Origin: Pyrococcus sp. ST04
GTDB taxonomy: Archaea > Methanobacteriota_B > Thermococci > Thermococcales > Thermococcaceae
DNA length: 64,000 nt
NCBI RefSeq assembly: GCF_000263735.1
Contig: NC_017946.1
Span: 1,095,348 to 1,159,347 of the forward strand
Direction of reading: 5' to 3'
The position numbers and the translations under genes were made by a program. The notes under the pieces are model-generated. The model was not told the DNA's origin. It searched no databases and worked only from the letters and a program-made list of their open reading frames with translations. This document shows, one piece after another, positions 54,733-64,000 of this stretch; the first letter of the stretch is position 1; every line of letters starts with the position of its first letter.

Positions 54733-55944
54733 CTTGGCAACAAGCTCAACATGCGGAGTGTGAGGGAACATGTCAAGTCCAATTATTTCTTCAATTCTAT
54801 AATTATTTAATTCAACGATGTTTTGATGAAATGTCTTTGGATTGCAGGAGACATATACAATATACTCAGGCCCTCTCTCGTTAAGCCTCTTTATTAGCTT
54901 TGGATGAAGCCCTGCCCGTGGCGGGTCAACTATAACGGTATCATATCCGGAAATCTCAACATCTCTATCTGTCCCCACAAAGAATTCTGCATCAACGTTG
55001 TTCAAAGCAGAGTTTTTCCTCGCCATCTCAATCGCGAATTCATTTGAATCGAATCCTGTAACTTTAGCTCCTTTCTTTGCTATATATATCCCAAACGTTC
55101 CTACCCCAGCGTACATATCAAGAATCCTATCCCCTTCCACATAACTGGCTACAAACTTAACTAAGTTGACAGCCTGATAGCTGTTTGTCTGAAAGAATGA
55201 ATTTGGATGAATCAAATATTTAACACCATCAAGCTCTTCCATTATATACTCTTTTCCCCAAAACCTTTCTACATCTCCATAGGATACGTCACTTTTACTT
55301 CTGTTTATGCTCCAGTATATGGAGGTTGCAAAATCGAAATACCCTTGAGGATTCGGTAATGTCCCTTCCTTGGTTACCAGGTTCACCATGACTTCTCCAG
55401 TAAACTTACCTTCTCTAAGAACCATATATCTCATAAATCCAGAGTCCTGCCTTATGTTCCATACGGAAATGTTCTCCTCTTCTATGAACTCTCTAAGCCT
55501 TTTTATAGCTTTCTTGGAAGTCTTGCCAAAAACGGGGCACTCGTCTATATCTACTACTTTCCACCATTTTCCTCTCTCTCTAAACCCAATCCCCTCCACT
55601 GTTACAGCCAGATCAATTCTATTTCTATGACCGAAGATTCTTGGAGAAGGAATGACCTTTACTGATATACCAAGAATTTTTTCAAGTTTTTCTTCTTTGA
55701 ACGTAATCTGATATGAGTAATCTAAATGCTGGAGAGTACAACCTCCACATTTTCCAAATACTTTACATCTCGCCCCTACTCTAATAGGAGAAGATCTTAA
55801 GAGCTTCCATTTAGTTGCTATCCTTGTCTTTTTCCTTTTATCTACGTTTTCTATTAGAACTTCATCCCCAGGAGCAGAAAATGGCACAAGAACTCTGCCC
55901 ACAACACCAAATCCATCGTCATTAAGTTTCTTAATTGTTACCAT
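54718..55944 (-). CDS. RNA m5U methyltransferase (TrmA/RumA-like, Fe-S)
   Basis: A 408-residue enzyme with an N-terminal TRAM domain, a [4Fe-4S] site (C60, C66, C69 in RCKVFGKCGGCTLQH plus the DECPVF cysteine) and a SAM domain with DMYAGVGTFGIYIAKKG and catalytic SCNPKTF. Pyrococcus has two such proteins, one for tRNA U54 and one for 23S rRNA U747, both thought to derive from bacteria; I cannot tell which this is. It ends by overlapping the thioesterase gene. tRNA-Gly lies 21 bases upstream on the same strand. Confidence 0.92.
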   Translation of the reverse strand: MVTIKKLNDDGFGVVGRVLVPFSAPGDEVLIENVDKRKKTRIATKWKLLRSSPIRVGARCKVFGKCGGCTLQHLDYSYQITFKEEKLEKILGISVKVIPSPRIFGHRNRIDLAVTVEGIGFRERGKWWKVVDIDECPVFGKTSKKAIKRLREFIEEENISVWNIRQDSGFMRYMVLREGKFTGEVMVNLVTKEGTLPNPQGYFDFATSIYWSINRSKSDVSYGDVERFWGKEYIMEELDGVKYLIHPNSFFQTNSYQAVNLVKFVASYVEGDRILDMYAGVGTFGIYIAKKGAKVTGFDSNEFAIEMARKNSALNNVDAEFFVGTDRDVEISGYDTVIVDPPRAGLHPKLIKRLNERGPEYIVYVSCNPKTFHQNIVELNNYRIEEIIGLDMFPHTPHVELVAKLRRL

Positions 55945-55965
55945 CTTTTAATCCCTCAAAAATTG

Positions 55966-56043
55966 TGGTGCGGTGGCCGGGATTTGAACCCGGGTCGCCG
56001 GCTTGGGAGGCCGGCGTCCTAGACCAGGCTAGACTACCACCGC
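55966..56043 (-). tRNA. tRNA-Gly(CCC)
   Basis: A 78-nt tRNA with encoded CCA (55966-55968). Acceptor stem GCGGTGG/CCACCGC, anticodon stem GCCGG/CCGGC, anticodon loop CT-CCC-AA, and T loop TTCAAAT are complete, with no intron. The stem-rich sequence stands out against AT-rich flanks. Confidence 0.97.
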
Positions 56044-56084
56044 ACTTCCAAAGTTTAGGAATAAATGGGTCTTTAAAAACTTTA

Positions 56085-57434
56085 TCATTCTAAGGGGGCC
56101 CTTCCATATTTTACAAAAACTTTCAACGCAGGCTCTTTACTTCTTAAAGAATTTACTAATATATCAAGGTTCGTTCTGGCTTCTTTGTAGCTTATCTTGA
56201 CTCCATGGTGGGCTAGTTGGAGCGGTCTTATATAACCCCCAGCCTTATGGGCGAGAATTAGTGGAAGAACGTCACTTATGTTCCTTTTTGACTGAACCAT
56301 ATAAATTACATCGCCCCTCTCAAACCTGACATATGCCATGTAGATACCTTTTTTCACGAGATTCTCTATGTTTCTGAAATGTTTGAGCAGATACTCGGGA
56401 ATCGTATGAGATGGTGTGATTGGTTCAGTGAATTCCAAGTATCCTTTCTCTTCCACTCCAAGAGCCTTCCTCATGACGGCATCCAACAACGCCGTGTCGA
56501 CGATTGGCAGGCCTAATTCAGATGCTAATTTTTTAGTGTAAAAGCTTTTTGCAATATAAACAACGTTCTTGTGAGTTAGGAGCTTGTCGAGGGAATATAG
56601 GTATTCAACATATGCTAGAATAACGTGAATGGCGTCTTCTATATCATCTCTGCTGACCTTGACTTTTAACCTGTCTTCTTCAAAATCCTTTAATACCTCC
56701 AAGGCACTCTTTCCTTCCTCTGCGGCCTCTCTCAAAACACTCAGTGGTATACCTTCCCTTTTTACAAGAGATCTTGGAAGTTTTACCTCTATTTTTTCGT
56801 TTAAATATCCCAAAAGCATATTATCTAAGTATTTACTCCTAAATTCTTCAGCGAACTCGTCAGCTAGAATAGGAGCACTATGCTCTTTTTTCCCTTTGAG
56901 TGCATCACTTACCCTTGAATAGTGTGATTTCAACTTAGTAAGAAACTCTAAGATTAGCTCTTCAAAGTTATCCTCCCCAAGAATATATCTTACCGTCTCT
57001 ATACTTTGGATATCCTTTGGATAAACGGGCGGCCTTATTATCGAGCCTGTTAATGTTCCGTCCATTAGAATTAGTTTCTCTTTACCGTTTAACTTCTCAC
57101 CTGCTAGATATCCAAGCATGTTTTCAAGGGTTTCCATCTGCATTCTTATAAGCTGATCAGAGATGTCGTAGTTGTATTGCATTGCATTTGCGTAATTTAG
57201 CCTGTATGATTTCCCACTCCCCACTGCGTAGGAGGAGAGAAAGTAAATTATCGTTCCACTAAGCCTCGACGTAGCCCTGCTACCATCAACTGCATAAACC
57301 TTTGAGGGCTTTTCTGGGGGTAAGGGTTTCCAAAGAGACATTATTTTGTTTAAATCCACCTGGTTTAGCGTTTCCTGGAAATTTTTCATTAGAATACTCC
57401 CAATTCTTTCCAAGCTCTCACGAGAAATCGCCAT
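56085..57434 (-). CDS. nurA: Nuclease NurA
   Basis: A 449-residue 5'-3' nuclease that works with HerA to resect double-strand breaks. The first catalytic aspartate is in KVYAVDGSRATSRLSG (about 47-62); the GTLTGSIIRP stretch (LMDGTLTGS, about 124-132) and the C-terminal VDTALLDA... and YVRFERGD segments complete the RNase H-like active site. Its start overlaps the rad50 stop. Last gene of the herA-mre11-rad50-nurA operon. Confidence 0.96.
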   Translation of the reverse strand: MAISRESLERIGSILMKNFQETLNQVDLNKIMSLWKPLPPEKPSKVYAVDGSRATSRLSGTIIYFLSSYAVGSGKSYRLNYANAMQYNYDISDQLIRMQMETLENMLGYLAGEKLNGKEKLILMDGTLTGSIIRPPVYPKDIQSIETVRYILGEDNFEELILEFLTKLKSHYSRVSDALKGKKEHSAPILADEFAEEFRSKYLDNMLLGYLNEKIEVKLPRSLVKREGIPLSVLREAAEEGKSALEVLKDFEEDRLKVKVSRDDIEDAIHVILAYVEYLYSLDKLLTHKNVVYIAKSFYTKKLASELGLPIVDTALLDAVMRKALGVEEKGYLEFTEPITPSHTIPEYLLKHFRNIENLVKKGIYMAYVRFERGDVIYMVQSKRNISDVLPLILAHKAGGYIRPLQLAHHGVKISYKEARTNLDILVNSLRSKEPALKVFVKYGRAPLE

Positions 57435-60070
57435 TAGGACACCACCTCCACTTTGGAGGCACCGTTCTCGAGGTTTATTCTTATCACGTAATCTGCGGCA
57501 TCTTTAAGCTCCTCATCGTGAGACACTATTATTACCTGAGATATTTTCCTTAAATGCCTCTCCATTATTTCAACGAGTTTTCTTCTTCTCTCATCATCTA
57601 AATAGGGGGTTGGTTCGTCTAATATCAGCAAGCTCATTCTTCCCGTTAGATACATAGACATTGCAAGTCTGAAAGCTAGTCCGAGGGCTATCTTCTCACC
57701 ACCACTCAAGAATGTTAGAGGTCTCCTTTTTCCATCATATACGACATAGAGCTTAACTTTCTTTTCTTCAGCTTCTACCACAACTTCAGAGTACTTTCCA
57801 TCTGTGAATTCTGAGAATATTTCACTTGCTATCTCACCTATTCTCTTTAAAGCATCTTCTCTAATTAAGGCCATATACTCTTTTATCTTGTTTTTAAGCT
57901 CCTCTGCGTTCCTTAGGGCTCTTTCTAGTCTTTTTATCTCTTCTTTAGCTCTCTCGACTTCATCCCTTTGTTTTTTCATTTCCTCAATTGATTCCCTTAG
58001 GTCAGCTTCCCTCTTCTCAAGCTCCCCGAGTCTGGCCTTGAGCTCACTCAGTCTTTTCTCTGCTTCAATTATGTCCTCTTGCCTCCTCTCATGCAATTCA
58101 GGGTCGTATTTTTCCTTTAGTTCTCTTAGTTCTTTGTTGACATCTTCGATTTGATCTTCGACTTCCGCAAGTTTTTCAAATGTATCGTCTAGCTCTTTTC
58201 TTTCCAAGTTGACCTGGTTTTCCAACATTTTAAGCTCGGCGTTTGCTTCTTTAATCCTAACGTACTCATTGTGAATGTTTTCCAGCTCTCTTATCCTCGC
58301 ATCTAGTTCCTCAATGGACGAGAAGCCTAGAGACTGTAAATTATTATCTAATTCATTAAGCAGTCTTGTTATTACCTTTTCCTTTTCTTTTAAGTCATTT
58401 AACCTTTTCTTGTAATCCTCTAACGCTTTTACATCTGTTTCAAGCTGGTGAATTATTCCGAGGAGTTTATTTAGTTCCCTCTTTGTATCTTCGTATTCTC
58501 TCTTCTTTTCTTTGAGCTCCTCTATATTTACATCCTTTATTTTCTCCTCAAGCTCCTGCAACTGTCTGGCAATTCCCTCAAGTTTTGAGAATTTTCTGAG
58601 CTGGATATCAGCTCTAGATATTTCATCACTCAGTTTCTTTTCTTGTTCCTTTATCTCTATGTATCTTCTTTCTATCTCCACTATCTCTTTTGAGTATTTT
58701 TCAATGAGGGATTTCTTGTGCTCTTCAGTTAGTTCCCTTCCACAAACTGGACACTTTCCTCTGGCCCTTTTTAACTCTGCTATTGCTTTCTCCCTATCCT
58801 TTCTCTTTTGTGAAAGCTCTCCAATCTCCCTTCTAACTTGAGATAACTCTTCTTCGAGCTTTTTCTTTTTCTCAACTAGCTCATTTATCCTTATGTAAAT
58901 TTCTTCAGGTTTTTTACCTTCCAGCTTGTCCTTTAACCTTTTAATTTGCCCTAAAATCGCTTCAACATCTTCAAATTTCTTTGCATACTTTTCCAGCATT
59001 TCAAGAGTATTACGAAGTTCTTTTTCTTCCTCTTTAAGTTTTTTGAGTTCCTCTTCCTTGTTCTCTAATTCTTGTATCTTCTCTTCGATTTGAGTTATTT
59101 GATTCTGAATACTGAGGAGTTTCTTCTCTAGCTCATGTCTCTCCCTGATATATTTGTCCCTGAAACCTTTCAGTTTCCTAAACTCGTACTCCTCCTTCTC
59201 GAGCTCTGGAAGTTTTTCTACCTCCTTTTTTAGTTCTCCAATTCTCTTTCTTTTTTCTTCAATGCTTCTTTCTAGGTTTTCTATCCTTTCTTCAAACCTC
59301 GCTTTTTTTGATTCTAGGCTAGCTAAGATTTTCTCCAGCTCATTTATTCTGTCTCTTATTTTCTCAAGTTCCTTTAGCTCCTCCTTTATCTCCTCAACTT
59401 TTCTCTTGGCATCAGGGAGTTCTTTATTGACTTCTTTTATTTCTTTGATTACATCAACGAGCTTCTTCTCAAAATCTCTAATTTTTTCTTCAATTCCCTC
59501 ATATCTTGTAACGAATTTCTTCTTTTCCTCTCTTCTTCTTTTAATATCTCGAATTACTCTACCTAAATTGTCTAGGGCTCTCTCATATTTCTCTATGTTA
59601 AGTATCTCTCTGACCAGCTTTCCTCTGGCCTCATCGCTCTCTAGTATTGCATCTATTTCTCCTTGTCTCACGTAGACTGCATTAACGAAAACGTCAAAGG
59701 GAATTATCCTCTCCATGAAAGATCTAACAGCTAAAGAGGTAGGTTCACTTGCATGTTTCCAAGTCCCGCTTTCTAGCCTTTTTATAAAAGATACGTCCCT
59801 GGCAAAGTCCCTTACAACCCTATACTTTGTTCCGTCATGTTCAAACTCAATTTCAATTCTAGCTCCTCTGCTCCCATCCCTTGTGAATTCTTCTTTTCTA
59901 AGGCCGATTCTACCCCTAATTGGCCAGTATAAGCCTACTAAAATTGCATCTAAGAGGGAACTTTTCCCTGACCCATTTTGCCCAATTATAAGGTTTATTC
60001 CATTTTCGAACTTTACTTCAGTATCTTTATGAGAGCGAAAGTTGTGAACAATGACTCTTTCTATTTTCAT
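57434..60070 (-). CDS. rad50: DNA double-strand break repair ATPase Rad50
   Basis: An 878-residue SMC-type protein. Walker A IIGQNGSGKSSLLDAI lies near residue 28, a long coiled coil reaches to the zinc hook CPVC (C440-x-x-C443) and returns, then signature FLSGGEKIALGLAFRLAM and Walker B SLLILDEPTPYLDDERR at the C terminus. With Mre11 it forms the clamp that opens and resects breaks. It starts three bases after the Mre11 stop. Minus-strand shadows within its charged coiled coil produce spurious opposite ORFs. Confidence 0.98.
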   Translation of the reverse strand: MKIERVIVHNFRSHKDTEVKFENGINLIIGQNGSGKSSLLDAILVGLYWPIRGRIGLRKEEFTRDGSRGARIEIEFEHDGTKYRVVRDFARDVSFIKRLESGTWKHASEPTSLAVRSFMERIIPFDVFVNAVYVRQGEIDAILESDEARGKLVREILNIEKYERALDNLGRVIRDIKRRREEKKKFVTRYEGIEEKIRDFEKKLVDVIKEIKEVNKELPDAKRKVEEIKEELKELEKIRDRINELEKILASLESKKARFEERIENLERSIEEKRKRIGELKKEVEKLPELEKEEYEFRKLKGFRDKYIRERHELEKKLLSIQNQITQIEEKIQELENKEEELKKLKEEEKELRNTLEMLEKYAKKFEDVEAILGQIKRLKDKLEGKKPEEIYIRINELVEKKKKLEEELSQVRREIGELSQKRKDREKAIAELKRARGKCPVCGRELTEEHKKSLIEKYSKEIVEIERRYIEIKEQEKKLSDEISRADIQLRKFSKLEGIARQLQELEEKIKDVNIEELKEKKREYEDTKRELNKLLGIIHQLETDVKALEDYKKRLNDLKEKEKVITRLLNELDNNLQSLGFSSIEELDARIRELENIHNEYVRIKEANAELKMLENQVNLERKELDDTFEKLAEVEDQIEDVNKELRELKEKYDPELHERRQEDIIEAEKRLSELKARLGELEKREADLRESIEEMKKQRDEVERAKEEIKRLERALRNAEELKNKIKEYMALIREDALKRIGEIASEIFSEFTDGKYSEVVVEAEEKKVKLYVVYDGKRRPLTFLSGGEKIALGLAFRLAMSMYLTGRMSLLILDEPTPYLDDERRRKLVEIMERHLRKISQVIIVSHDEELKDAADYVIRINLENGASKVEVVS

Positions 60071-60072
60071 CC

Positions 60073-61350
60073 TTACTCACCTCTAATCCAGGCCAATAGA
60101 TCCCCACGCTTCTTTGGTAGTTGTTTTAATTTTTTCTTAGCTTTATTTTTCTCTCCATTCTCTGTTGTCTTGACAACAGAAAAGCCAGCCTCTTTTTGGG
60201 TTTCTTTCTTATACTCTCCCGAGAGAAGAGATATCACGAGTTCTAGATTCTCGATGTCATTTTCACTCAGTAGCTCTATTATTTCTTTCTCAACTTCTGT
60301 GAAATAGTTTTCAAGTTTTGTTCTAGCAACAACTTTATCCTCGCTTGCCTCTGTTTCAGTATGGATTCTCACAAGTTCTGACTTTATAAAGTCCTTGATC
60401 CAGTCAACATCAAACGGCCTTCTCCACTTTATCACTATTCTCACATAGGCCTCTTTTGGAATTGGTGGAGTATAACCCCTAATCGCTTTCTTTATCTCAG
60501 ACTCAGAACCTTTGATATGGATATCTATGAAGGGCCTCACTTTCAAGGGGATGAACTTAGGCTTGAAGTTCTCAACTATATAAAATCCTTTATCCCACCC
60601 TTCTATTCTCTTGAACTTTACTCCATCCCAAATGTACCTAACTTCAAAATCCCCAAAATCCCATCTCTCCAGTGATCCAGGGTATACTACAGGAGATTTT
60701 TCATAGGTAGTTTCATATCTCTTATGAATATGGCCCAGTGCATAGTAAGCGTGACCGCGAGGTAAATCTGATAGGGAAAGTTCACTCGCAGCTGAAGAGT
60801 ACATAACGCTGTCCTCAATTTCTCTTATTCCCTGATGGAGAACTAGAATTGAATTCCCTGTACCCGAGAATATTCTTTTGAATTTTTCCAAATTTGCCTC
60901 AAACCATGCTCCCGTCATATACTTCATTCCAAAGATCTCAATTCCACAACATTCTCCATAAGAGAGCCACTGATCTCCGACGTTTCTACTCGTTATATAT
61001 TCATTCTCAAATTTTTCCTTTCTTAATCCCAAAACGTTAAGTAAGCCAAGATCTTCCAGGAGATTAAGAATTGACGGTCCTCTCTGGGTTCTGTCGTGAT
61101 TCCCCTCTATTGCGAAAACTGGAATATCATTATCTTTTAGAATTTGAAGTATCCTTATTGCTTGCTTTATAGTTCCGGGAGAAGGTCGGCTTGTATTAAA
61201 GAGGTCTCCTGCAATTATGACAAATTCTACTTTCTCTTCAACACTCTTCTCAACGGCTCTCCTAAATGTTTCAGCAAACTCGTCCATCCTCTTAGGTCTA
61301 CCAAACTGCTCATAACCAAGATGAACATCCGCCATATGGGCAAACTTCAT
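60073..61350 (-). CDS. mre11: DNA double-strand break repair nuclease Mre11
   Basis: A 425-residue nuclease. Phosphoesterase motifs: MADVHLGYEQFG (D8, H10), IIAGDLFNTSRP (D near 49), EGNHDRTQRG (N and H near 84-85) and YYALGHIHKRYE. After the capping domain comes a region that binds the Rad50 coiled-coil base (about 340-400). It has Mn-dependent 3'-5' exonuclease and endonuclease activity. Second in the operon, 11 bases after herA. Confidence 0.98.
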   Translation of the reverse strand: MKFAHMADVHLGYEQFGRPKRMDEFAETFRRAVEKSVEEKVEFVIIAGDLFNTSRPSPGTIKQAIRILQILKDNDIPVFAIEGNHDRTQRGPSILNLLEDLGLLNVLGLRKEKFENEYITSRNVGDQWLSYGECCGIEIFGMKYMTGAWFEANLEKFKRIFSGTGNSILVLHQGIREIEDSVMYSSAASELSLSDLPRGHAYYALGHIHKRYETTYEKSPVVYPGSLERWDFGDFEVRYIWDGVKFKRIEGWDKGFYIVENFKPKFIPLKVRPFIDIHIKGSESEIKKAIRGYTPPIPKEAYVRIVIKWRRPFDVDWIKDFIKSELVRIHTETEASEDKVVARTKLENYFTEVEKEIIELLSENDIENLELVISLLSGEYKKETQKEAGFSVVKTTENGEKNKAKKKLKQLPKKRGDLLAWIRGE

Positions 61351-61360
61351 GATTCCACCT

Positions 61361-63034
61361 CTAGAAATCTATCTCATAATCAGGTTCATAATTCGAAGAA
61401 TTCATTTCTTCCCATCTCTCCACAATGCTAATGTCCTCTCCTCCATACTGGCCCTTTCCTGCTTTACCTTCAAGTTCCTTGAAGTTATATATCCTAACAA
61501 GAGCGGGAAGCTTTACTGCCTGACCTACTATCACCGCTTCACCTTTTCCGAGGCCAGCGATGTCTTCCATTAAATCGCTACTGATCTGTTCACTAGCTTC
61601 AAGAACGTACCTCTGATCTCTTGGATTGATTATCCTCAGAATTATCTTAGTGTTCATCTGGCTCAATATGTCCTCGTTAAGCTTGCTAGGTCTTTGGGAT
61701 ACCACCCCTAGGCCAACTCCAAACTTTCTTCCTTCTCTTGCGATTCTACCCATTATCCTGGCCGTTTCATTGTGCTCCCCCTGGGGAGCAAAGATATGGG
61801 CTTCCTCAACTATTATGAGAATTGGATATGCAAGAGCTGGATATCTTTTCTCGATATCTTCCATAATTTTCTTGTACTCCTTGTTTCCAGTTCTTGAGAG
61901 ATTCTTTCTCGCTTTTTCATACCCAACCCTGTTCTCAAAAACCTCTTGGAGGAATTTACCAACAATTACCTTCATCTGAACTTCATCTAGTGGTCCAAGG
62001 TCTATGACGTTGACCATTCCTGGCTTTATTGAGGCTAGTAGATCCTCACTTGTAACAAACTCGCCATAATTTCTAAGGAATCTTCTTATCCTGAATATTA
62101 GCCCTCTCACGGTCTCGGTTCTTTCGCTTTTTAATTGTTCGGTAACGTATCTTTCTTTTTTCTCATCCCAATAAGTTATTGATCTTTTTCTTATCCAATC
62201 CTGCAACTTTATTTCAAGCATTTCTAAAAGAGCAGCGCCTCCAACTTCTTTATTTTCCCTTTTCACTGTTTCCCAAGCTCTTGCTAAGAACTCTCTCTGA
62301 ATTGAAGCATTTGGATGAACCTCTAGAAGATTTGCCAACTCCTCAGAGTCCAACTCGTCAATTTTTATCCTAGCCTCAATTATGTTAACTTTTTTATCTC
62401 CCGTATCGGGTAGTCGCAGATTCACATAGTCACCGTGGGGATCGAGGACAACTACTGTCCCTCCTATATCTTCAACAATTCCCTTAAGCATTACGGCAAC
62501 TGCATTGCTTTTTCCAGCTCCGGTAACAGCAAGAACAGCAAAATGCCTCAAAACAAGCTCATTTACGTTTAGCTTTATTGGAACGTTTGGCCTCAATAAT
62601 AACGTTCCAATTTCTATACTTGCTCCCTCTGGCTCATAAATGGTTTTCAGTATTTCATCTGGAGCCCTATAGACTACTTCTCCATTCCTAATTGGAACCC
62701 TATTTGGTTGGAGTTCGCCGTTTGCTACCTTCCCCAAAATCTTAACCGTCGCAACTATCTCCTCATTTTCAGCTAAGCTCTCTCCATATTCTTGGATATC
62801 TAAACTGAGAGAATTAAAATTGCTTTTTGCACTTGTCAGAAGCCAATTAACATTTTCTACGCCCCTCACGATTCCAAGAACAAGCTCGCCAGCTCTGTTC
62901 TTTGTTACAACGAACTCACCAAATGAGATTTCAGCATCAGGGTTAACAGAGAATTCAAATGTTGCATAGCTTGCCTCTCCTCTTACTATACCCAGGGGAT
63001 CCTCTGATATTGGAATCTCCTCTCTTCTCGCCAT
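61361..63034 (-). CDS. herA: Bipolar DNA helicase/translocase HerA
   Basis: A 557-residue FtsK/HerA-type hexameric ATPase. An N-terminal HAS-barrel (1-150), Walker A VTGAGKSNAVAVML (about 171-184), Walker B ILIIVEEAHIFAPQGEHNE (about 397-415) and the arginine-rich RIAREGRKFGVGLGVVSQRPSKL are visible. It pumps DNA into the NurA nuclease. First gene of the operon, with the antiporter gene ending at 63069 on the same strand about 34 bases upstream of its start. Confidence 0.97.
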   Translation of the reverse strand: MARREEIPISEDPLGIVRGEASYATFEFSVNPDAEISFGEFVVTKNRAGELVLGIVRGVENVNWLLTSAKSNFNSLSLDIQEYGESLAENEEIVATVKILGKVANGELQPNRVPIRNGEVVYRAPDEILKTIYEPEGASIEIGTLLLRPNVPIKLNVNELVLRHFAVLAVTGAGKSNAVAVMLKGIVEDIGGTVVVLDPHGDYVNLRLPDTGDKKVNIIEARIKIDELDSEELANLLEVHPNASIQREFLARAWETVKRENKEVGGAALLEMLEIKLQDWIRKRSITYWDEKKERYVTEQLKSERTETVRGLIFRIRRFLRNYGEFVTSEDLLASIKPGMVNVIDLGPLDEVQMKVIVGKFLQEVFENRVGYEKARKNLSRTGNKEYKKIMEDIEKRYPALAYPILIIVEEAHIFAPQGEHNETARIMGRIAREGRKFGVGLGVVSQRPSKLNEDILSQMNTKIILRIINPRDQRYVLEASEQISSDLMEDIAGLGKGEAVIVGQAVKLPALVRIYNFKELEGKAGKGQYGGEDISIVERWEEMNSSNYEPDYEIDF

Positions 63035-63068
63035 ATTCCAACCCCAAACACATTATTAATGACTACCC

Positions 63069-64000
63069 TTAAGAAAGTTTTCTAACGGCATGTCTAAAGA
63101 ATATAGGGGTTGTGAGAGCTGTAAGCATTGAAACAATGACTATCATTGCAAAAAGGCCTTCGTCTATTAAACCGCTCTCAAGACCAAACTTCAATATTGC
63201 CAATTCGAGACTTCCTCTTCCTCCCATTCCTATCCCAACAAGAATTGCATCCCTCCAAGAATTTCCAAAGACTTTCATTCCAAGACCACATCCAATGAGC
63301 TTTCCTAACACGGCGGAAGCATATAGCGTCATTATCATTGGTATACTGATTTCAGAAATTTCTGGATTAAACATTAGACCAACGAATATAAAGAACAAGG
63401 GAATGAAAAACTCTGTAAGCACTATTTCAAGGTCATTTATTAGTTCATTAAGCTTTATTCTACTTATTATCAGCGGATCTTTTCTTTCTCTAAGTCTACT
63501 TATTGTTAGTCCCGCCAAATATGCTCCAATTATTTGATTGAGTCCTATATTTTCTGCTATAACAGCAAGAGCAAATGTTAGAACTATTGTAAATGTGAAA
63601 AATATGTGAAGGTCTTTAATCACTTGATAAAATCGTTTTGAGCGTTTAAATACGAACTCAGATAAAAGGAGAACTCCCAGGATAAATACCACTATCTTGA
63701 ACGTCAAAATGAGCATGGGAATCAATGAAAACTCTCCCTGAGTCAACCCAGTCAACAGACCTATGAGGTAAACTGCAATTATATCATCAGCAAATGCCGC
63801 ACCCATGAGGACAGATGAAACCTCTCTCTTGACCCTCTCCCTTACCAGAACACCACTTGTAACTTCAATTGCGGTATTTCCTAGCGTTATTCCAACGAAT
63901 AGGGCTGCTGTAACTCCTTTACCAAAAAGATACACAGTTAAGAATCCCAAGATAAAGGAAAAAGCCACCCCAAGAGATGCAACTACAGTAGCCTTTAACT
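63069..64000 (-). CDS. Na+/H+ antiporter (CPA2/Kef-type), C-terminal part
   Basis: An open frame of at least 310 codons with no stop at the right edge; the true N terminus is outside the window. Polytopic membrane protein with GNTAIEVTSGVLVRERVKREV, MGAAFADDIIAVYLIG (the AxxDD motif of sodium/proton exchangers) and the C-terminal GMGGRGSLELAILKFGLESGLI. A cation/proton antiporter is clear; the exact ion is inferred. It precedes herA on the same strand. Confidence 0.85.
   Translation of the reverse strand, partial: LKATVVASLGVAFSFILGFLTVYLFGKGVTAALFVGITLGNTAIEVTSGVLVRERVKREVSSVLMGAAFADDIIAVYLIGLLTGLTQGEFSLIPMLILTFKIVVFILGVLLLSEFVFKRSKRFYQVIKDLHIFFTFTIVLTFALAVIAENIGLNQIIGAYLAGLTISRLRERKDPLIISRIKLNELINDLEIVLTEFFIPLFFIFVGLMFNPEISEISIPMIMTLYASAVLGKLIGCGLGMKVFGNSWRDAILVGIGMGGRGSLELAILKFGLESGLIDEGLFAMIVIVSMLTALTTPIFFRHAVRKLS

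Noticed and set aside
57804-60032. Several long plus-strand frames inside rad50 (Ser/Phe-rich)
   Set aside because: They are antisense shadows of the Glu/Lys-rich coiled coil of Rad50; low-complexity serine content and no ribosome binding sites.

Overview
The window is chromosomal DNA of a hyperthermophilic archaeon of the order Thermococcales, most probably a Pyrococcus. Evidence: 2-ketoacid:ferredoxin oxidoreductase genes, a cytosolic NiFe sulfhydrogenase beside ferredoxin:NADP oxidoreductase (SudBA/NfnI) genes, coenzyme A disulfide reductase, Gins51/PCNA/TFS, herA-mre11-rad50-nurA, archaeal TATA boxes with GGTG-type ribosome binding sites, sulfur-responsive SurR motifs, and GC-rich RNA genes standing out of AT-rich DNA. 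I do not assign a species: I recall many of these neighbour pairs from P. furiosus and P. horikoshii, but the combined order and the size of one intein do not match what I remember of either.

Layout. 1-1163: start of the 2-oxoisovalerate:ferredoxin oxidoreductase operon (vorA partial, vorD, shared gamma). 1414-4049: mevalonate entry cluster (HMG-CoA synthase, thiolase, DUF35). 4125-7573: hydrogenase maturation protease, two-gene LysO exporter, transglutaminase-like lipoprotein, cobalamin adenosyltransferase, aspartate racemase, then an intron-containing tRNA-Trp. 7809-10857: MFS transporter and the replication/transcription cluster gins51-pcna-small ORF-tfs. 10941-16132: translin, endonuclease V, riboflavin kinase, a GC-rich H/ACA-like RNA, pheS and pheT. 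16306-17352: threonine dehydrogenase. 17429-24682: a type IV pilus/Tad-like assembly locus whose ATPase carries an intein. 24815-29931: GTPase, tRNA methyltransferase, two hydrolases, ribosomal protein L41e and a phosphoesterase. 30008-32290: phosphate transporter, PhoU-like partner and a RAM-domain regulator. 32398-36289: cysS, deazaguanine (QueE/QueD-like) genes, L10e and a DUF59-like gene. 36368-43417: MgtE-like carrier, pyruvate kinase with an MFS carrier, CoA disulfide reductase, MATE pump, AlaX. 43465-49712: four-gene hydrogenase divergent from SudBA. 49776-55944: thioredoxin-like lipoprotein, small HTH gene with a second phosphate permease, HflX, small genes, methyltransferases. 55966-63034: tRNA-Gly, then nurA-rad50-mre11-herA. 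63069-64000: truncated Na+/H+ antiporter.

How it works together. The oxidoreductase makes reduced ferredoxin and acyl-CoA from branched-chain keto acids; SudBA and the hydrogenase exchange electrons between ferredoxin, NAD(P)H, sulfur and protons; CoA disulfide reductase belongs to sulfur respiration. The hydrogenase/SudBA intergenic region and the CoA disulfide reductase promoter each contain the extended SurR pattern AACn5GTTn3AAC. The maturation protease at 4125 is a plausible processor of the hydrogenase large subunit at 43465.

Most of the window is conserved core genome; no CRISPR array, insertion sequence or prophage was seen. The least explained parts are the pilus/Tad-like locus (17429-24682) with its DUF515-type and secreted proteins and unusual Ala1 intein, the GC-rich RNA at 12738-12895, the alternating codon style within sudA, and the small unknown ORF between tfs and pcna. 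No gap without an annotated element exceeds 300 bases.
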